From Henriciella sp. (GTDB taxonomy: Bacteria; Pseudomonadota; Alphaproteobacteria; Caulobacterales; Hyphomonadaceae), in assembly GCF_029937755.1 (NCBI RefSeq), contig NZ_JAPYPG010000001.1, positions 744,001 to 808,000 of the forward strand: a DNA stretch of 64,000 nt, read 5' to 3'. Shown here one piece after another: positions 8,283 through 17,546 of this stretch. The notes under the pieces are model-generated. The model saw nothing but the letters and a program-made list of their open reading frames with translations, had not been told where the DNA came from and made no database searches. The position numbers and the translations under genes were made by a program. Position 1 is the stretch's first letter. Each line of letters opens with the position of its first letter.

Positions 8283-9790
8283 TCCTCTGGTTCGGAAAAA
8301 AGAAGAAAAAGAAGGAACTGGAAGAGGCCGGCGCAGCGATGGACGCGCCGGACCTTTCAGCCGAAGAGGTTGCGGCGAAGGACGCTGCCGAGAAAGAGAA
8401 GGCCGAAAGCGAGGCGGCTGAAAAGGCAGAGATCGAGCGCAAGGTCGCCGAGGCCAATCGCGCCTGGGAAGAGCGCCAGAGACGCGAGCGCGAAGAAGCC
8501 GAAACCGAGACCCGCAGGCTTGAGACGCAGGCCCGCGAGGCCGAAGCCGCAAGGGAGCAGGCCCGTAAGGCTGCAGAAGAGGCCAGCCTCAAGGCTGCTG
8601 AGGACGAAGCGGCCCGGAAAGCTGCCGAGGAAGCCGAAGCTCAGGCGCGCCGGGCCGAGGAAGAAGCAGAACGAATTCGCAAGGAAGAGGCTGAGCGCGA
8701 AGCGGCCCGCCAGAAGGCTGAAAACGAGATCCGGATTGCTGAAGAGCGCCGCCGCGCCGAAGCGGAACGTGAGGAAGCCCGCCGCAAGGAAGATGCGGCC
8801 AAGGCGCCCAAACCTCCAGCTCAGAGCGTCGAGCCGGACCCTTATGCGGAAACGAAATCACCCGGCTTCTTCAAGAAGCTGACAAGTGGTCTCTCAAAAT
8901 CCTCTTCTAAGCTCGGCGCCAGCCTGACCGGTACTTTCACGCGTCGTAAGCTCGACGATGAAGCGCTCGAGGAGCTGGAAGACCTGCTCATCACCTCGGA
9001 TATGGGCGCACGCGTTGCCGCCAGGGTCACAACAAACCTGGCGAAGACCCGGTTCGACAAGGATGTGACGGATGACGAGATCAAGGCGGCTCTGGCCGAG
9101 GAGATCGAAGCCATCATGAAGCCGCGAGAGCAGGTCGTCGACTTCTCTGACGGTCCAACGCCGCGCATCGTCCTGTTTGTCGGCGTGAACGGCTCAGGCA
9201 AGACAACGACAATTGGTAAAATTGCGTCGAAGCTGAAAGAACAGGGGGCAAGCGCTCTCCTCGTTGCAGGCGACACGTTCCGCGCTGCAGCCATCGAACA
9301 ACTCACGGTATGGGGCGAGCGCGCCGGGATTCCCGTCATGTCGAAGCCCACCGGCGCCGATGCCGCCGGCCTCGTTTATGAAGCCGTGGAAAAGGCGAAA
9401 GCCGAAAGGCTCGATCTCGTGCTGGTCGATACAGCAGGCCGGCTCCAGAACAAGGCGGAGCTGATGTCGGAACTCGCCAAAATTGTCCGTGTGACCCGCA
9501 AGCTCGATCCGGAAGCGCCGCACGACGTCATCCTCGTCCTCGACGCCACGGTCGGACAGAATGCGCTTTCCCAGGTGGAAGCCTTCCGGCACACCGCAGG
9601 CGTCTCCGGTATCGTGATGACGAAGCTGGACGGGACCGCGAAGGGCGGCGTTCTCGTTGCCATCGCCGAAGCGCATGACCTGCCGATCCACTTCATCGGC
9701 GTTGGGGAAAAAGCCGAAGACCTCCAGCCGTTCAGTGCCGAAGCCTATGCCAAGGCACTTGTCGGGATGGATGAAAAGGAGCCTGCGTGA
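8279..9790 (+). CDS. ftsY: Signal recognition particle receptor FtsY
   Basis: A 503-residue SRP receptor GTPase. Residues 1 to about 195 form an unusually Ala/Glu/Lys/Arg-rich region, probably a long helical or coiled-coil A domain with a basic FGKKKKKKE start that can touch membrane lipid. The N domain follows (about 196-290), then the G domain: P-loop GVNGSGKTTT near residue 302, DTAGRLQ, and TKLDGTAKGG. It docks ribosome-SRP complexes at the inner membrane for co-translational insertion. It overlaps mtaB upstream (ATGA) and the cyclo-ligase downstream (GTGA). Confidence 0.96.
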   Translation: MILWFGKKKKKKELEEAGAAMDAPDLSAEEVAAKDAAEKEKAESEAAEKAEIERKVAEANRAWEERQRREREEAETETRRLETQAREAEAAREQARKAAEEASLKAAEDEAARKAAEEAEAQARRAEEEAERIRKEEAEREAARQKAENEIRIAEERRRAEAEREEARRKEDAAKAPKPPAQSVEPDPYAETKSPGFFKKLTSGLSKSSSKLGASLTGTFTRRKLDDEALEELEDLLITSDMGARVAARVTTNLAKTRFDKDVTDDEIKAALAEEIEAIMKPREQVVDFSDGPTPRIVLFVGVNGSGKTTTIGKIASKLKEQGASALLVAGDTFRAAAIEQLTVWGERAGIPVMSKPTGADAAGLVYEAVEKAKAERLDLVLVDTAGRLQNKAELMSELAKIVRVTRKLDPEAPHDVILVLDATVGQNALSQVEAFRHTAGVSGIVMTKLDGTAKGGVLVAIAEAHDLPIHFIGVGEKAEDLQPFSAEAYAKALVGMDEKEPA

Positions 9791-10422
9791 GCGCTGACGC
9801 CAAGACTACGCTTCGCGCCGACCTGAAGGAATTGCGCGACGAGCTGCATGCCCGGGATCCGGATGCCGGCCTCACACTCGCTGAAAAATTCCCGCTCAAA
9901 CTCCTTGAGCGCTATGGGCCCGTTGTTGCCGGTTACTGGCCAATCGGAAGCGAAGTCGATCCGCGCCCGCTTATGGCAAGACTGGCCGAGGCAGGCGCCC
10001 AGCTCGCCCTGCCGCGTCTGGATGATGATGGCAGCATGTCTTTCCGACTGTGGACCGATGGGGAAGAACTGGAACGCCGCCCATTTGGCCTGAGCGAACC
10101 GCTTCACACAGCGCCACGCATTCAGCCGACCCTGGTGTTGATGCCGCTTCTCGCCTTCGACAAGGTCGGCAACCGCATCGGTTATGGAAAAGGCCATTAC
10201 GACCGGGCGCTTGCCGGTCTTCGCGAGGAGGGCCGTGTCTTCGCCTGCGGTATCGGCTTCTATGGCCAGATGCTCGACGACCTGCCTGCCGAGCCCCACG
10301 ATCAACCGCTGGACTGGGCCATGACCGAGCGCGGCTCGGTGCCGATCTTCATGATGCGGAATTTTGGCGGTAATGATGAGGGCGGCGGCAAGACCAATGG
10401 GAGCGGGCCCAGCGCCGCCTGA
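9787..10422 (+). CDS. 5-formyltetrahydrofolate cyclo-ligase
   Basis: A 211-residue enzyme that converts 5-formyl-THF to 5,10-methenyl-THF using ATP. The signature GNRIGYGKGHYDR (around residues 131-143) and the LMPLLAFDKVG strand are clear. It begins at GTG 9787, overlapping the ftsY stop by 4 bases. The C-terminal 20 residues are Gly/Asn-rich and beyond the usual domain. The tight coupling to ftsY leaves no room for an adjacent 6S RNA, which often neighbours this gene in other bacteria. Confidence 0.92.
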   Translation: MSADAKTTLRADLKELRDELHARDPDAGLTLAEKFPLKLLERYGPVVAGYWPIGSEVDPRPLMARLAEAGAQLALPRLDDDGSMSFRLWTDGEELERRPFGLSEPLHTAPRIQPTLVLMPLLAFDKVGNRIGYGKGHYDRALAGLREEGRVFACGIGFYGQMLDDLPAEPHDQPLDWAMTERGSVPIFMMRNFGGNDEGGGKTNGSGPSAA

Positions 10423-10425
10423 TCC

Positions 10426-13056
10426 CTAGAACCGGTCGAGCAACCGTTCGAGATAATTGCGCTCTTCCTCATCCGGCGTTTCACCGTACCTGCGACGCAG
10501 CTCTTCCAGGATATCCTTGGCACGCTGCCGCTCGGCCTGGTCGGGAATATTGACGTCGCGGCCGTCTGAGACGCCACCCATCGGGTTCCCGAAGGGATCG
10601 GTTTCTTCCGCTCCACCGCCATACTCATCTCCGAGACGCTCACGGCGCAATTCGTCCAGCTGGCCGGCAAGGCCCTCGGCAAGCTGGTTCAAGGCTTCCG
10701 TTGCTTCGCCCTGATTGCGCTGGGCGCGCATCATGTTGCCGTCGCGAAGGGCTTCGGCGGCCCGGCGCTGGGCCCGCTCAATCGCCTCCACGGTTTCCTC
10801 GTCGAGTTCTCCGGCGGCCCTGCCCTGACCTTCGTCGTCCTCTTCCGAACCGCCGCCCTCGCCGCGTTCTTCAGCGAACTGCTCGACCAGATCGCCTAGG
10901 CCTTCCTGTCGATCGGCGAGGCTATTGCCAGATTGGCCCTCACCTTCACCGTTTTCACCGGGCTGTTGCCCCGGTTGCTGGCCGGGCTGCTGATTGCCCC
11001 GGCGCGGGCTTTCACCGCGCTCCTCGGCCAGTGTGTCGTCATTCAATTCACGTTGCTCGCGGAGCAGATCGGAGAGTTCGCGCAGCGTCTCGGAGAGCTC
11101 GCGCTCTTCCTGTGGAACATCCTCATCATTCTCACCCTGTTGTTCACCCGGCATGCCGGGGAAGCCGTCGCCGGATCCATTGCCCTGCTGGAATTGCAAA
11201 TTTTCCAACATGTTGGTGATGTCGGAAAGCAGCTGGCGTGCCTGATCGGTGGCACCCGTTTCCGTCAGATCCGAAAGCGCGTCGAGCATGTCGGCAAAGT
11301 CAGACCCGCCAAGGCTTGATCCACCACCTTGCTGGGCGCTGTCTGTATCATTCTGCGGCGCCTCAAGACCGTTGGCCATTGCTTCCGCCATACGTGCGGC
11401 GAGGTAATTCTGGGCGGCCTGCCTGAACGCTTCGAGCCGGCGCTTGATCTCGGCTTCGGATGCGCCATCCCTCAACGCCTCCTCGAGCGCTTCCCGGGCA
11501 GCCTGAAGGGCTCTTAGCGCGTCAGCCGCACTGCCATACTCCGCGCGCAGGGCAAGCGACCAGAGCAGCGGTTCGGTGGTCTCCGCCTCATCAGTCGAGA
11601 CCGACGATTGCAGGATCGCATCGGCATGGCGCAGGCCGAGATAGATGCTCACATCCTCGAAGTACCGGGCTGGCTTGTAGGTGACTGCCTCGATCATGCG
11701 CGAGGCGCGCTGTATACCGTGCGGGGCATAGCCAATACGCTGGGTCGCAGCCGTGTAGACGGCGTCTTCTGTCAGCGCCTCGTCATTCTTCGGCATCGCC
11801 TCATAGGCGGCATCCTCGCGCAGGATAGTGACCCGAATATCCTGAATGGCCCGGGCCAGCGGCTGCAGCAAGAGCTTCTCCGGAATGACAAAGTTGACTG
11901 GCTCACTAAGACCGGTCTGTCCGGCACCATCTGTCGCACGAAGACGAACCTCGGTCTCAAGGCCCGCCCAGCGGTGGCGGGTGAGGTCGATTGCGGTTGT
12001 GTCTTCAGCCTCCTTCGGCGAGATCGCAGGCAGTTGGACAGTGACCGTATCCGGCGAGCCGTCGCCGCCGCCATCGATGCGCCTGAAAACCAGTTCGAGA
12101 TTTTCGACGCCATAGTCATCCGAGGCTTTCCAGCCGAATTCGGTCTTGTCGTTCGGGGTCAGCTCCGGCTCGGAGACCCACTCCACCTCCGGCGGCGCAT
12201 CCGGTGAGGCCCGAACAGTCCAGCTGGCGCGCGTGCCCCACCAAGCGACACTTATCTCGCTGTCAGTGGTGATGGTAGCCTTGGCTTCATAAGCACCTTC
12301 AGGTGTCGTCTCGAAGCGAAGTTTCTGATCACTATCCTGCCCATCGACAATCAGCTTCGGGGCCGATGGGGCCTGGGCGCGAACAGTCACTTCAGAGCCT
12401 GCGGGTACGCGCACGGCCTGTTGATCGTCCTGAAGAAAAATCGGTGGCCTGCCGGTATGCGAAGGCGGCGTGATCCAGGCCTCTATGCGAATGGTTTCGG
12501 CGCCGAAGAGACTGCCAATATCCGGCGACAAAGCCCGCTGGAGGCGCCCCCCCGTCGCATCCCAGGCAAAAAGGATGGCAAGGGCGACAAACACCGGAAT
12601 GACATAGCGCAGATAGAAGGGATCGGCGGCCTTCCACTCATTCGAGAAACTCGGAATGCTGAGCCGCCGGGCCGCATCGGTAAGGCGTGTCTCATGCGCG
12701 CGCCAGAGCGCAACGCCATCGGCTTCGGGCCGGGCCGGACGGTCACTCAGCGTTGCGAGCGGGCGCAGGTCGGACTGACGGTCGAGAGCGCGGACGGCCT
12801 GCTGCCTGTCGGGCGGCGCAAACCGGGCCCAGCCAAGAACACCAAGAATAACCAGTCCGGCGACAAAGATGATCAGTGAAAGCGAGGCGAGCTTCTCGCT
12901 CGCCGCATCGATGACACCTGTGAGTGCAAAGATCAGGAACAGGCTGACAAGAACGGCAAATGGCCAGAAAGCGCGCGCGGCCGCGAGGCGCCACAGATTG
13001 CCGCGCGTGCGGGCGATCTTGGGCTCTACGCCGGGAATACGCTTCAGGTCAGCCAA
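10426..13056 (-). CDS. TIGR02302 / DUF4175-family large membrane protein
   Basis: An 876-residue protein. The N-terminus has two close membrane helices (about 30-80) and a third near 150-170. A large probably periplasmic beta-rich region follows (about 190-400), then a helical part rich in Ala/Glu/Arg (about 470-600), and a low-complexity Gln/Gly/Glu tail including repeated GQQP units. This architecture matches the alphaproteobacterial TIGR02302/DUF4175 family, whose role is unknown. It is last in the argH-lptM-lysA operon and overlaps the lysA 3' end by 13 bp, so it is expressed with lysine/arginine biosynthesis genes. Confidence 0.8.
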   Translation of the reverse strand: MADLKRIPGVEPKIARTRGNLWRLAAARAFWPFAVLVSLFLIFALTGVIDAASEKLASLSLIIFVAGLVILGVLGWARFAPPDRQQAVRALDRQSDLRPLATLSDRPARPEADGVALWRAHETRLTDAARRLSIPSFSNEWKAADPFYLRYVIPVFVALAILFAWDATGGRLQRALSPDIGSLFGAETIRIEAWITPPSHTGRPPIFLQDDQQAVRVPAGSEVTVRAQAPSAPKLIVDGQDSDQKLRFETTPEGAYEAKATITTDSEISVAWWGTRASWTVRASPDAPPEVEWVSEPELTPNDKTEFGWKASDDYGVENLELVFRRIDGGGDGSPDTVTVQLPAISPKEAEDTTAIDLTRHRWAGLETEVRLRATDGAGQTGLSEPVNFVIPEKLLLQPLARAIQDIRVTILREDAAYEAMPKNDEALTEDAVYTAATQRIGYAPHGIQRASRMIEAVTYKPARYFEDVSIYLGLRHADAILQSSVSTDEAETTEPLLWSLALRAEYGSAADALRALQAAREALEEALRDGASEAEIKRRLEAFRQAAQNYLAARMAEAMANGLEAPQNDTDSAQQGGGSSLGGSDFADMLDALSDLTETGATDQARQLLSDITNMLENLQFQQGNGSGDGFPGMPGEQQGENDEDVPQEERELSETLRELSDLLREQRELNDDTLAEERGESPRRGNQQPGQQPGQQPGENGEGEGQSGNSLADRQEGLGDLVEQFAEERGEGGGSEEDDEGQGRAAGELDEETVEAIERAQRRAAEALRDGNMMRAQRNQGEATEALNQLAEGLAGQLDELRRERLGDEYGGGAEETDPFGNPMGGVSDGRDVNIPDQAERQRAKDILEELRRRYGETPDEEERNYLERLLDRF

Positions 13057-14309
13057 TCAGGGGTCGCCTCCAATGCAACCATTTCGTCAAACGTCGGTCG
13101 CCTGCGAACGATGGCATAACGGTCGCCATCGACAAGCACTTCCGCCGCGAGTGGTCTGGCATTGTATTGCGACGAAAGAACGGCACCGTAAGCGCCCGCC
13201 GACATGAAGGCGAGGCGGTCACCGGACTGTATCACCGGCAGGTTCCGTTCAGCCGCAAACTTGTCCGTGGACTCGCAGATCGGACCGACGACATCGTAGC
13301 TGATCTGGTCGGCACTGTCAGGACGCTCCCTGAGCGGCAGGATGTCATGATGGGCCTGATAGAGGGCAGGCCGCATCAGATCGTTCATCCCGGCATCAAC
13401 GATAAGGAAGGTCCGCTTCGGCGAAGGCTTCGTGAAAAGCGCTTCGGTGACAAGGACGCCGGCATTGCCTGCAATCACCCGGCCGGGCTCAAGAATGACC
13501 TGAACGCCCAGACCCTCGGTAACCTCGCGGATCATGGCGGCATACTCATCCGGCGGCGGGGGATTGTCCCATGTCCTGTAAGGGATGCCGAGGCCACCGC
13601 CGAGGTCGATACGGCGAATGTCATTGCCCTGCTCCCGCAGGCGCTTCACCAGCGAGACAACACGCTCGAAGGCTGCCCGCATCGGCGCAATGACATCGAT
13701 TTGCGAACCAATATGCACGTCAACGCCGACCGCCTCGACACCCTCAAGCCTGGCGATGCGCGCATAAAGCGTTTCGGCATCGTCCCACGGCACGCCGAAT
13801 TTGTCGCCAGCCTTGCCGGTAGAGATGTTGGGATGACCGCCTGCGGCAACGTCCGGGTTTACGCGAACCGCAACCTCGGCCGTCTGTCCCAGAGCGCTCG
13901 CCACCTCGGAAAGCACCTCGACTTCCGCGGCACTCTCGACATTGAACTGGTGGATACCCTCTTCCAATGCGAGACGCATTTCTGCGCGTGTCTTGCCAAC
14001 GCCGGAGAAGACGATTTTCGAGGCCGGGATGCCCGCCTTGCGGGCGCGCAGCAATTCGCCCCCGCTCACAACATCCGCACCGCAGCCTTCCGCCGCGAGC
14101 GTTTTCAGGACACCGAGATTGCCATTCGCTTTCACCGAATAAGCAATCAGGCAGTCCATGCCCTCAAAGGCTGTTGCAATCACACGGGCATGCCGGCGCA
14201 ACGTCGCAGATGAGTACACATAGACAGGCGTTCCGACCTCGTCGGCAATCGCATCCAGCGAAACGTCCTCACAATGGAGACGCCCGTCCTTGTAGTGAAA
14301 ATGATGCAA
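13044..14309 (-). CDS. lysA: Diaminopimelate decarboxylase
   Basis: A 421-residue PLP enzyme catalysing the last step of lysine synthesis, meso-DAP to L-lysine and CO2. The PLP lysine is Lys60 in AYSVKANGN. Other landmarks are GCGADVVSGGELLRA, the glycine-rich DLGGGLGIPY phosphate loop, EPGRVIAGNAG and a C-terminal CESTDKFA block with the active-site Cys contributed across the dimer. The start is 9 bp after the lptM stop. The neighbouring small lipoprotein gene upstream of lysA is a common arrangement. Confidence 0.96.
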   Translation of the reverse strand: MHHFHYKDGRLHCEDVSLDAIADEVGTPVYVYSSATLRRHARVIATAFEGMDCLIAYSVKANGNLGVLKTLAAEGCGADVVSGGELLRARKAGIPASKIVFSGVGKTRAEMRLALEEGIHQFNVESAAEVEVLSEVASALGQTAEVAVRVNPDVAAGGHPNISTGKAGDKFGVPWDDAETLYARIARLEGVEAVGVDVHIGSQIDVIAPMRAAFERVVSLVKRLREQGNDIRRIDLGGGLGIPYRTWDNPPPPDEYAAMIREVTEGLGVQVILEPGRVIAGNAGVLVTEALFTKPSPKRTFLIVDAGMNDLMRPALYQAHHDILPLRERPDSADQISYDVVGPICESTDKFAAERNLPVIQSGDRLAFMSAGAYGAVLSSQYNARPLAAEVLVDGDRYAIVRRRPTFDEMVALEATPDWLT

Positions 14310-14318
14310 CGGTCTTAC

Positions 14319-14594
14319 TCAGCCAGGTTCGATGTCACCGAGCCCGCCTTCGCCAACATCTGCTGCCGGATCGGGTTTCGGAATCTCGCCGCCAAGCTCA
14401 TTGTAGTACGCTTCGTCAGAGCCTTTTTCCGGCCCAAGCGCCAGTTCCACAGGAGATGCGACAGGGGTCATCGCCTCTTCGTCCGGCGGATCGGAGAAGA
14501 TTGGCGGCGGACGCTCAAGGTCGCCGCGAATACCACAGGCCGCCATCATGGCGCAGGCGCTAAGCGCGAGTATCAGCTTGGTGGGTCGTCTCAT
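14319..14594 (-). CDS. lptM: LptM-like small lipoprotein
   Basis: A 91-residue lipoprotein when started at ATG 14594, whose ATG overlaps the argH stop (ATGA). A short hydrophobic signal ([14 protein letters not shown]) ends in a lipobox and is followed by [11 protein letters not shown]. That matches the CGxKGxLxxP pattern of the YifL/LptM family just after the lipidated Cys. In E. coli LptM assists disulfide maturation of the LptD/LptE translocon. The rest is Pro/Glu/Asp-rich and probably disordered, longer than E. coli LptM. Position just upstream of lysA supports the call. Identification rests on the motif and synteny only. Confidence 0.7.
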   Translation of the reverse strand: MRRPTKLILALSACAMMAACGIRGDLERPPPIFSDPPDEEAMTPVASPVELALGPEKGSDEAYYNELGGEIPKPDPAADVGEGGLGDIEPG

Positions 14595-16009
14595 TCGGAT
14601 ATATCGGCCTCCAGGCCCAGTCTTGTCTTCCAAAGCGTCACCTGTTCGGCCACGCGCACAGGAGATGCGCCGCCATAACTCTGGCGGCTTGCTGCTGAAG
14701 CCTCAACGCTTAGCACGGAAAACACATCATCCGTAAGTCGCGGCTCGACAGTCTGCATCTTTTGTAATGGCAGTGCCGCCAAGTCCACGCCATCAGCCTC
14801 CGCCAACGCCACAATACGTCCTGTAACGTGGTGCGCGTCGCGGAAAGGCATCTTCATCTCACGGACGAGATAGTCGGCAAGATCTGTCGCCGTAGAAAAG
14901 CCTTTTGCTGCCGCTGCGCGCATATTCGCGGCATTGAAGCTTACCGTCTCGATCATTCCCGTCATGGCCTTCACGCACAGGCCGTATGTATCGAATGCCT
15001 CGAAAGTGAGCCGCTTGTCGTCCTGCAAATCCTTCGCATAGGCCAGAGGAAGCGCTTTCACGGCCCCCTGCAGGCTCGCGAACTGTCCGGCAATCAGCGA
15101 AGCTTTCGCCCGGATAAGTTCGGCAGCGTCAGGATTGCGTTTCTGCGGCATGATCGAGGAGCCGGTCGACCACTCGTCCGACAAGACGGCGAAACCGAAC
15201 TGGGCACTCGTCCACAAAACCAGCTCTTCGGCCAGCCTGGAGAGGTGCGTTGCGGCAATGGAAAGCGCGGCCAGCGCCTCAAGCGCAAAGTCGCGCGCCG
15301 AGACCGCATCCAGCGAATTTGCCATGGGCCGGTCAAAACCGAGCGCTTCAGCGGTCATGTCCCGGTCGATCGGGAATCCGGTGCCCGCAAGCGCAGCAGC
15401 GCCAAGCGGCGACTCATTCAGCCGAAGCGCAGCGTCGTGCAGCCGACCGCGATCCCGCTCGGCCATTTCGACATAAGCCAGCAGGTGGTGGCCGAGTGTC
15501 ACGGGCTGCGCCGTCTGCAGGTGGGTGAAACCCGGCATTACAGTCTCTGCGGTCTCGCCAGCCCGGCGGACCAGCACCTTCTGCAGCGCCAGAAGGCCAG
15601 CCTGCGCTTCGGTCAGCGCGCCGCGAACCCAGAGACGGAAATCGGTCACCACCTGGTCATTGCGCGAACGCGCTGTGTGCAGGCGGCCCGCTGGTTCACC
15701 GATCAGCTCCTTGAGGCGCGCCTCGACATTCATGTGAATGTCTTCCAGCTCGACGCGATACGGGAAGGTGCCGGCCTTGACCTCGTCCAGAACCTGGTCG
15801 AGGCCGCCCTGGATTTTTTCATTATCCTCTTCAGAGATGATGCCACACTCTGCCAGCATGTCCGCATGAGCCCGGCTGCCCGCCACATCCTGCAGCACCA
15901 TACGCTTGTCGATATCGATCGAGGCGTTGATCGACTGCATGATGTCGGACGGTTGCGCGGCAAAGCGTCCACCCCACATCTGCTGGCCTTTGTTTTCCGT
16001 ATCGCTCAT
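14591..16009 (-). CDS. argH: Argininosuccinate lyase
   Basis: A 472-residue member of the fumarase/aspartase superfamily that splits argininosuccinate into arginine and fumarate. The signature [11 protein letters not shown] is intact, as are [10 protein letters not shown] and the THLQTAQP block. It is first in a four-gene minus-strand operon (argH-lptM-lysA-TIGR02302) and is divergent from the TlpA gene, with only 32 bp between the starts, so the two promoters must overlap or sit inside the neighbouring 5' ends. Confidence 0.96.
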   Translation of the reverse strand: MSDTENKGQQMWGGRFAAQPSDIMQSINASIDIDKRMVLQDVAGSRAHADMLAECGIISEEDNEKIQGGLDQVLDEVKAGTFPYRVELEDIHMNVEARLKELIGEPAGRLHTARSRNDQVVTDFRLWVRGALTEAQAGLLALQKVLVRRAGETAETVMPGFTHLQTAQPVTLGHHLLAYVEMAERDRGRLHDAALRLNESPLGAAALAGTGFPIDRDMTAEALGFDRPMANSLDAVSARDFALEALAALSIAATHLSRLAEELVLWTSAQFGFAVLSDEWSTGSSIMPQKRNPDAAELIRAKASLIAGQFASLQGAVKALPLAYAKDLQDDKRLTFEAFDTYGLCVKAMTGMIETVSFNAANMRAAAAKGFSTATDLADYLVREMKMPFRDAHHVTGRIVALAEADGVDLAALPLQKMQTVEPRLTDDVFSVLSVEASAASRQSYGGASPVRVAEQVTLWKTRLGLEADISE

Positions 16010-16041
16010 GTCATCTCATTCCGTGGAGTTTGGAGCTTTCT

Positions 16042-16632
16042 ATGCCCCGTATAGCGAAATACGCCATAGTGTTGATGCTCGCCGGACTTGTTGTCGCGGT
16101 GTCTTTTGCACTGCTGAGCGCAACATCCAAGGGCGGAAGCAAGGACCCGGTGGAAAAACTCGCGACAGGGACGCTCGCAAAGCTCGATGTCTCTCAGCGC
16201 GGTGAGGGTATGTCAGACGCCACTTTTGAAGGCCCCGATGGCACTGAAGCGACACTGGCCGACTTCAAAGGGAAGGTAACGCTCGTGAATTTCTGGGCGA
16301 CCTGGTGTGGCCCATGCGAACGCGAGATGCCGTCACTGGCGGCCCTGGAAAGCGCGAAGGGCAGCGACAACTTCCAGGTTATTGCCATCAGCGTCGATGC
16401 CACGGAAGACAAGGATTATGCGATCCAGCGCCTGCAGGAACTCACGGGCGGCGTGCTCGACTTCTACTTTGCTCCACCGGAAAACTGGGACGTCGTCTAC
16501 GATGCCGGTGCACGCGGATTTCCGACCACCATCATCTACGATGCCAATGGCGAAGAGATCGCGCGGCTCTCTGGCGAAGCCCAGTGGGATTCCTATGAAG
16601 CCGCCGCGCTGATCGACACCATCACGGACTAG
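16042..16632 (+). CDS. TlpA-family thiol:disulfide reductase
   Basis: A 196-residue thioredoxin-like protein anchored or secreted by an N-terminal hydrophobic segment (about residues 7-27). The redox motif WATWCGPCE and the cis-Pro region GFPTTIIYD are present. TlpA-like proteins act in the periplasm, often in cytochrome c or copper-site maturation. ATG 16042 is chosen over TTG 16030 because TGGAG lies 6 bases upstream. It ends 4 bp inside the convergent lipoprotein gene. Divergent from argH. Confidence 0.88.
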   Translation: MPRIAKYAIVLMLAGLVVAVSFALLSATSKGGSKDPVEKLATGTLAKLDVSQRGEGMSDATFEGPDGTEATLADFKGKVTLVNFWATWCGPCEREMPSLAALESAKGSDNFQVIAISVDATEDKDYAIQRLQELTGGVLDFYFAPPENWDVVYDAGARGFPTTIIYDANGEEIARLSGEAQWDSYEAAALIDTITD

Positions 16633-17465
16633 CGGATCGCCGAAAGTTCCAGTTGTACGCGTGAGACCTGCGACGCCACCTGATCGACGGGGGCGGGGCT
16701 GGAATCGGCGAGCGGCGCATCCGCCCACATCGCGGCCAACACTTCCAGCTCTTCGCGAACGGCCTCTCCCGCCTCCCCTTCGAGGCCCGAGGCATAGTCA
16801 GACGCCACTTTTATGAAACCGAAGGCGTCCGCATACTCACCAGCATTGACGATCTCACCATCGGTGACCCCGACACGATACTCCTCAAGCGTAGTGTCGA
16901 GCAGGAAGTTGAGGATGTCCTTGTCACTGCCCCCCGCCTCATCGGCCAGCATGGCCAGGTTTTCCTCGGCCTGGGCGAGTTTGTCCTCGATATCATCGGA
17001 AGCCGTACCGGCCTCGAGTTCATCGGAAATCTCGACAAACAGCTCTCCATTGAAGCCAAGCTCATCCAGGCCTTCGCGTTCCTGCGCGTGTGTTTCGGAA
17101 ACAGGGTGAAGCAGGTGCTTCGCCGCCTGCTCCGGCGCACCGGCACGATAAAGCGCAAGCCCTGCTGCGACGTGACCGCGCATGAAGGCGAGCCGGTTCT
17201 CGATCGGCAAGGTTTCCATTGTGTGGGCGCCGCCTTCTCCACCTTCGCCCTCACCGCCTTCACCGGCTTCACCGGCATAAGCACCTTCTCCGCCTTCACC
17301 GGAAGGCGCCGAGACCTGGCTGGCTTCTCCGGCTTCACCGGCGACTTCGGCTTCTGCGCCTTCCCCTGTCTCGCCAGCTTCGCCACCGCACGCCGCGAGA
17401 GACGTGGAGCCGAGCAGGGCGGCGGTCAGGCCGAGGCGGACGAAGTTGCGAGGCGTGAAGGTCAT
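16629..17465 (-). CDS. Gly/Glu/Ala-rich lipoprotein of unknown function, possibly iron-regulated
   Basis: A 278-residue predicted lipoprotein: hydrophobic signal ending in SLAAC at residue 26, then about 55 residues made largely of GE, GEA and GEGG units, then a helical domain. That domain holds GHVAAGLALY, a KHLLHPVSETHAQE segment with several His and Glu, and acidic stretches. I recognise no family with certainty. The clustered His/Glu would suit metal binding, which is only a suggestion. Its start is 50 bp from a Fur-like box shared with the divergent PKHD hydroxylase, which would place both under iron control. Confidence 0.65.
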   Translation of the reverse strand: MTFTPRNFVRLGLTAALLGSTSLAACGGEAGETGEGAEAEVAGEAGEASQVSAPSGEGGEGAYAGEAGEGGEGEGGEGGAHTMETLPIENRLAFMRGHVAAGLALYRAGAPEQAAKHLLHPVSETHAQEREGLDELGFNGELFVEISDELEAGTASDDIEDKLAQAEENLAMLADEAGGSDKDILNFLLDTTLEEYRVGVTDGEIVNAGEYADAFGFIKVASDYASGLEGEAGEAVREELEVLAAMWADAPLADSSPAPVDQVASQVSRVQLELSAIR

Positions 17466-17505
17466 TGCAGGCTCCAGCTATGTGCGGGGTGACTTTTTGA
17501 TGCTC

Positions 17506-17529
17506 TTGCATTAATGCAAATCATTCTCA
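17506..17529. promoter_or_regulatory. Candidate Fur box with adjoining palindrome
   Basis: TGCAAATCATTCTCA at 17515-17529 matches 11 of 14 defined positions of the 7-1-7 Fur core TGATAATnATTATCA. It overlaps a perfect 14-bp palindrome TTGCATTAATGCAA (17506-17519). It lies between the divergent lipoprotein (start 17465) and PKHD hydroxylase (start 17547), where a repressor would cover both promoters. PiuC/YbiX-type hydroxylases are commonly iron-regulated, which fits. Confidence 0.6.
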
Positions 17530-17546
17530 AGCTCAACGGCGTCCTC

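Noticed and set aside
12960-14213. 417-residue open frame antisense to lysA
   Set aside because: lysA is clear on the minus strand; the plus frame is composition-driven and has no recognisable motif.
14828-16054. 408-residue open frame antisense to argH
   Set aside because: argH has the complete superfamily signature; this frame has no domain and runs into the TlpA start.
17514-17546. Upstream start (ATG 17514) for the PKHD hydroxylase
   Set aside because: It lies inside the Fur-like box, and family proteins begin at the MYFSVPDVL position.
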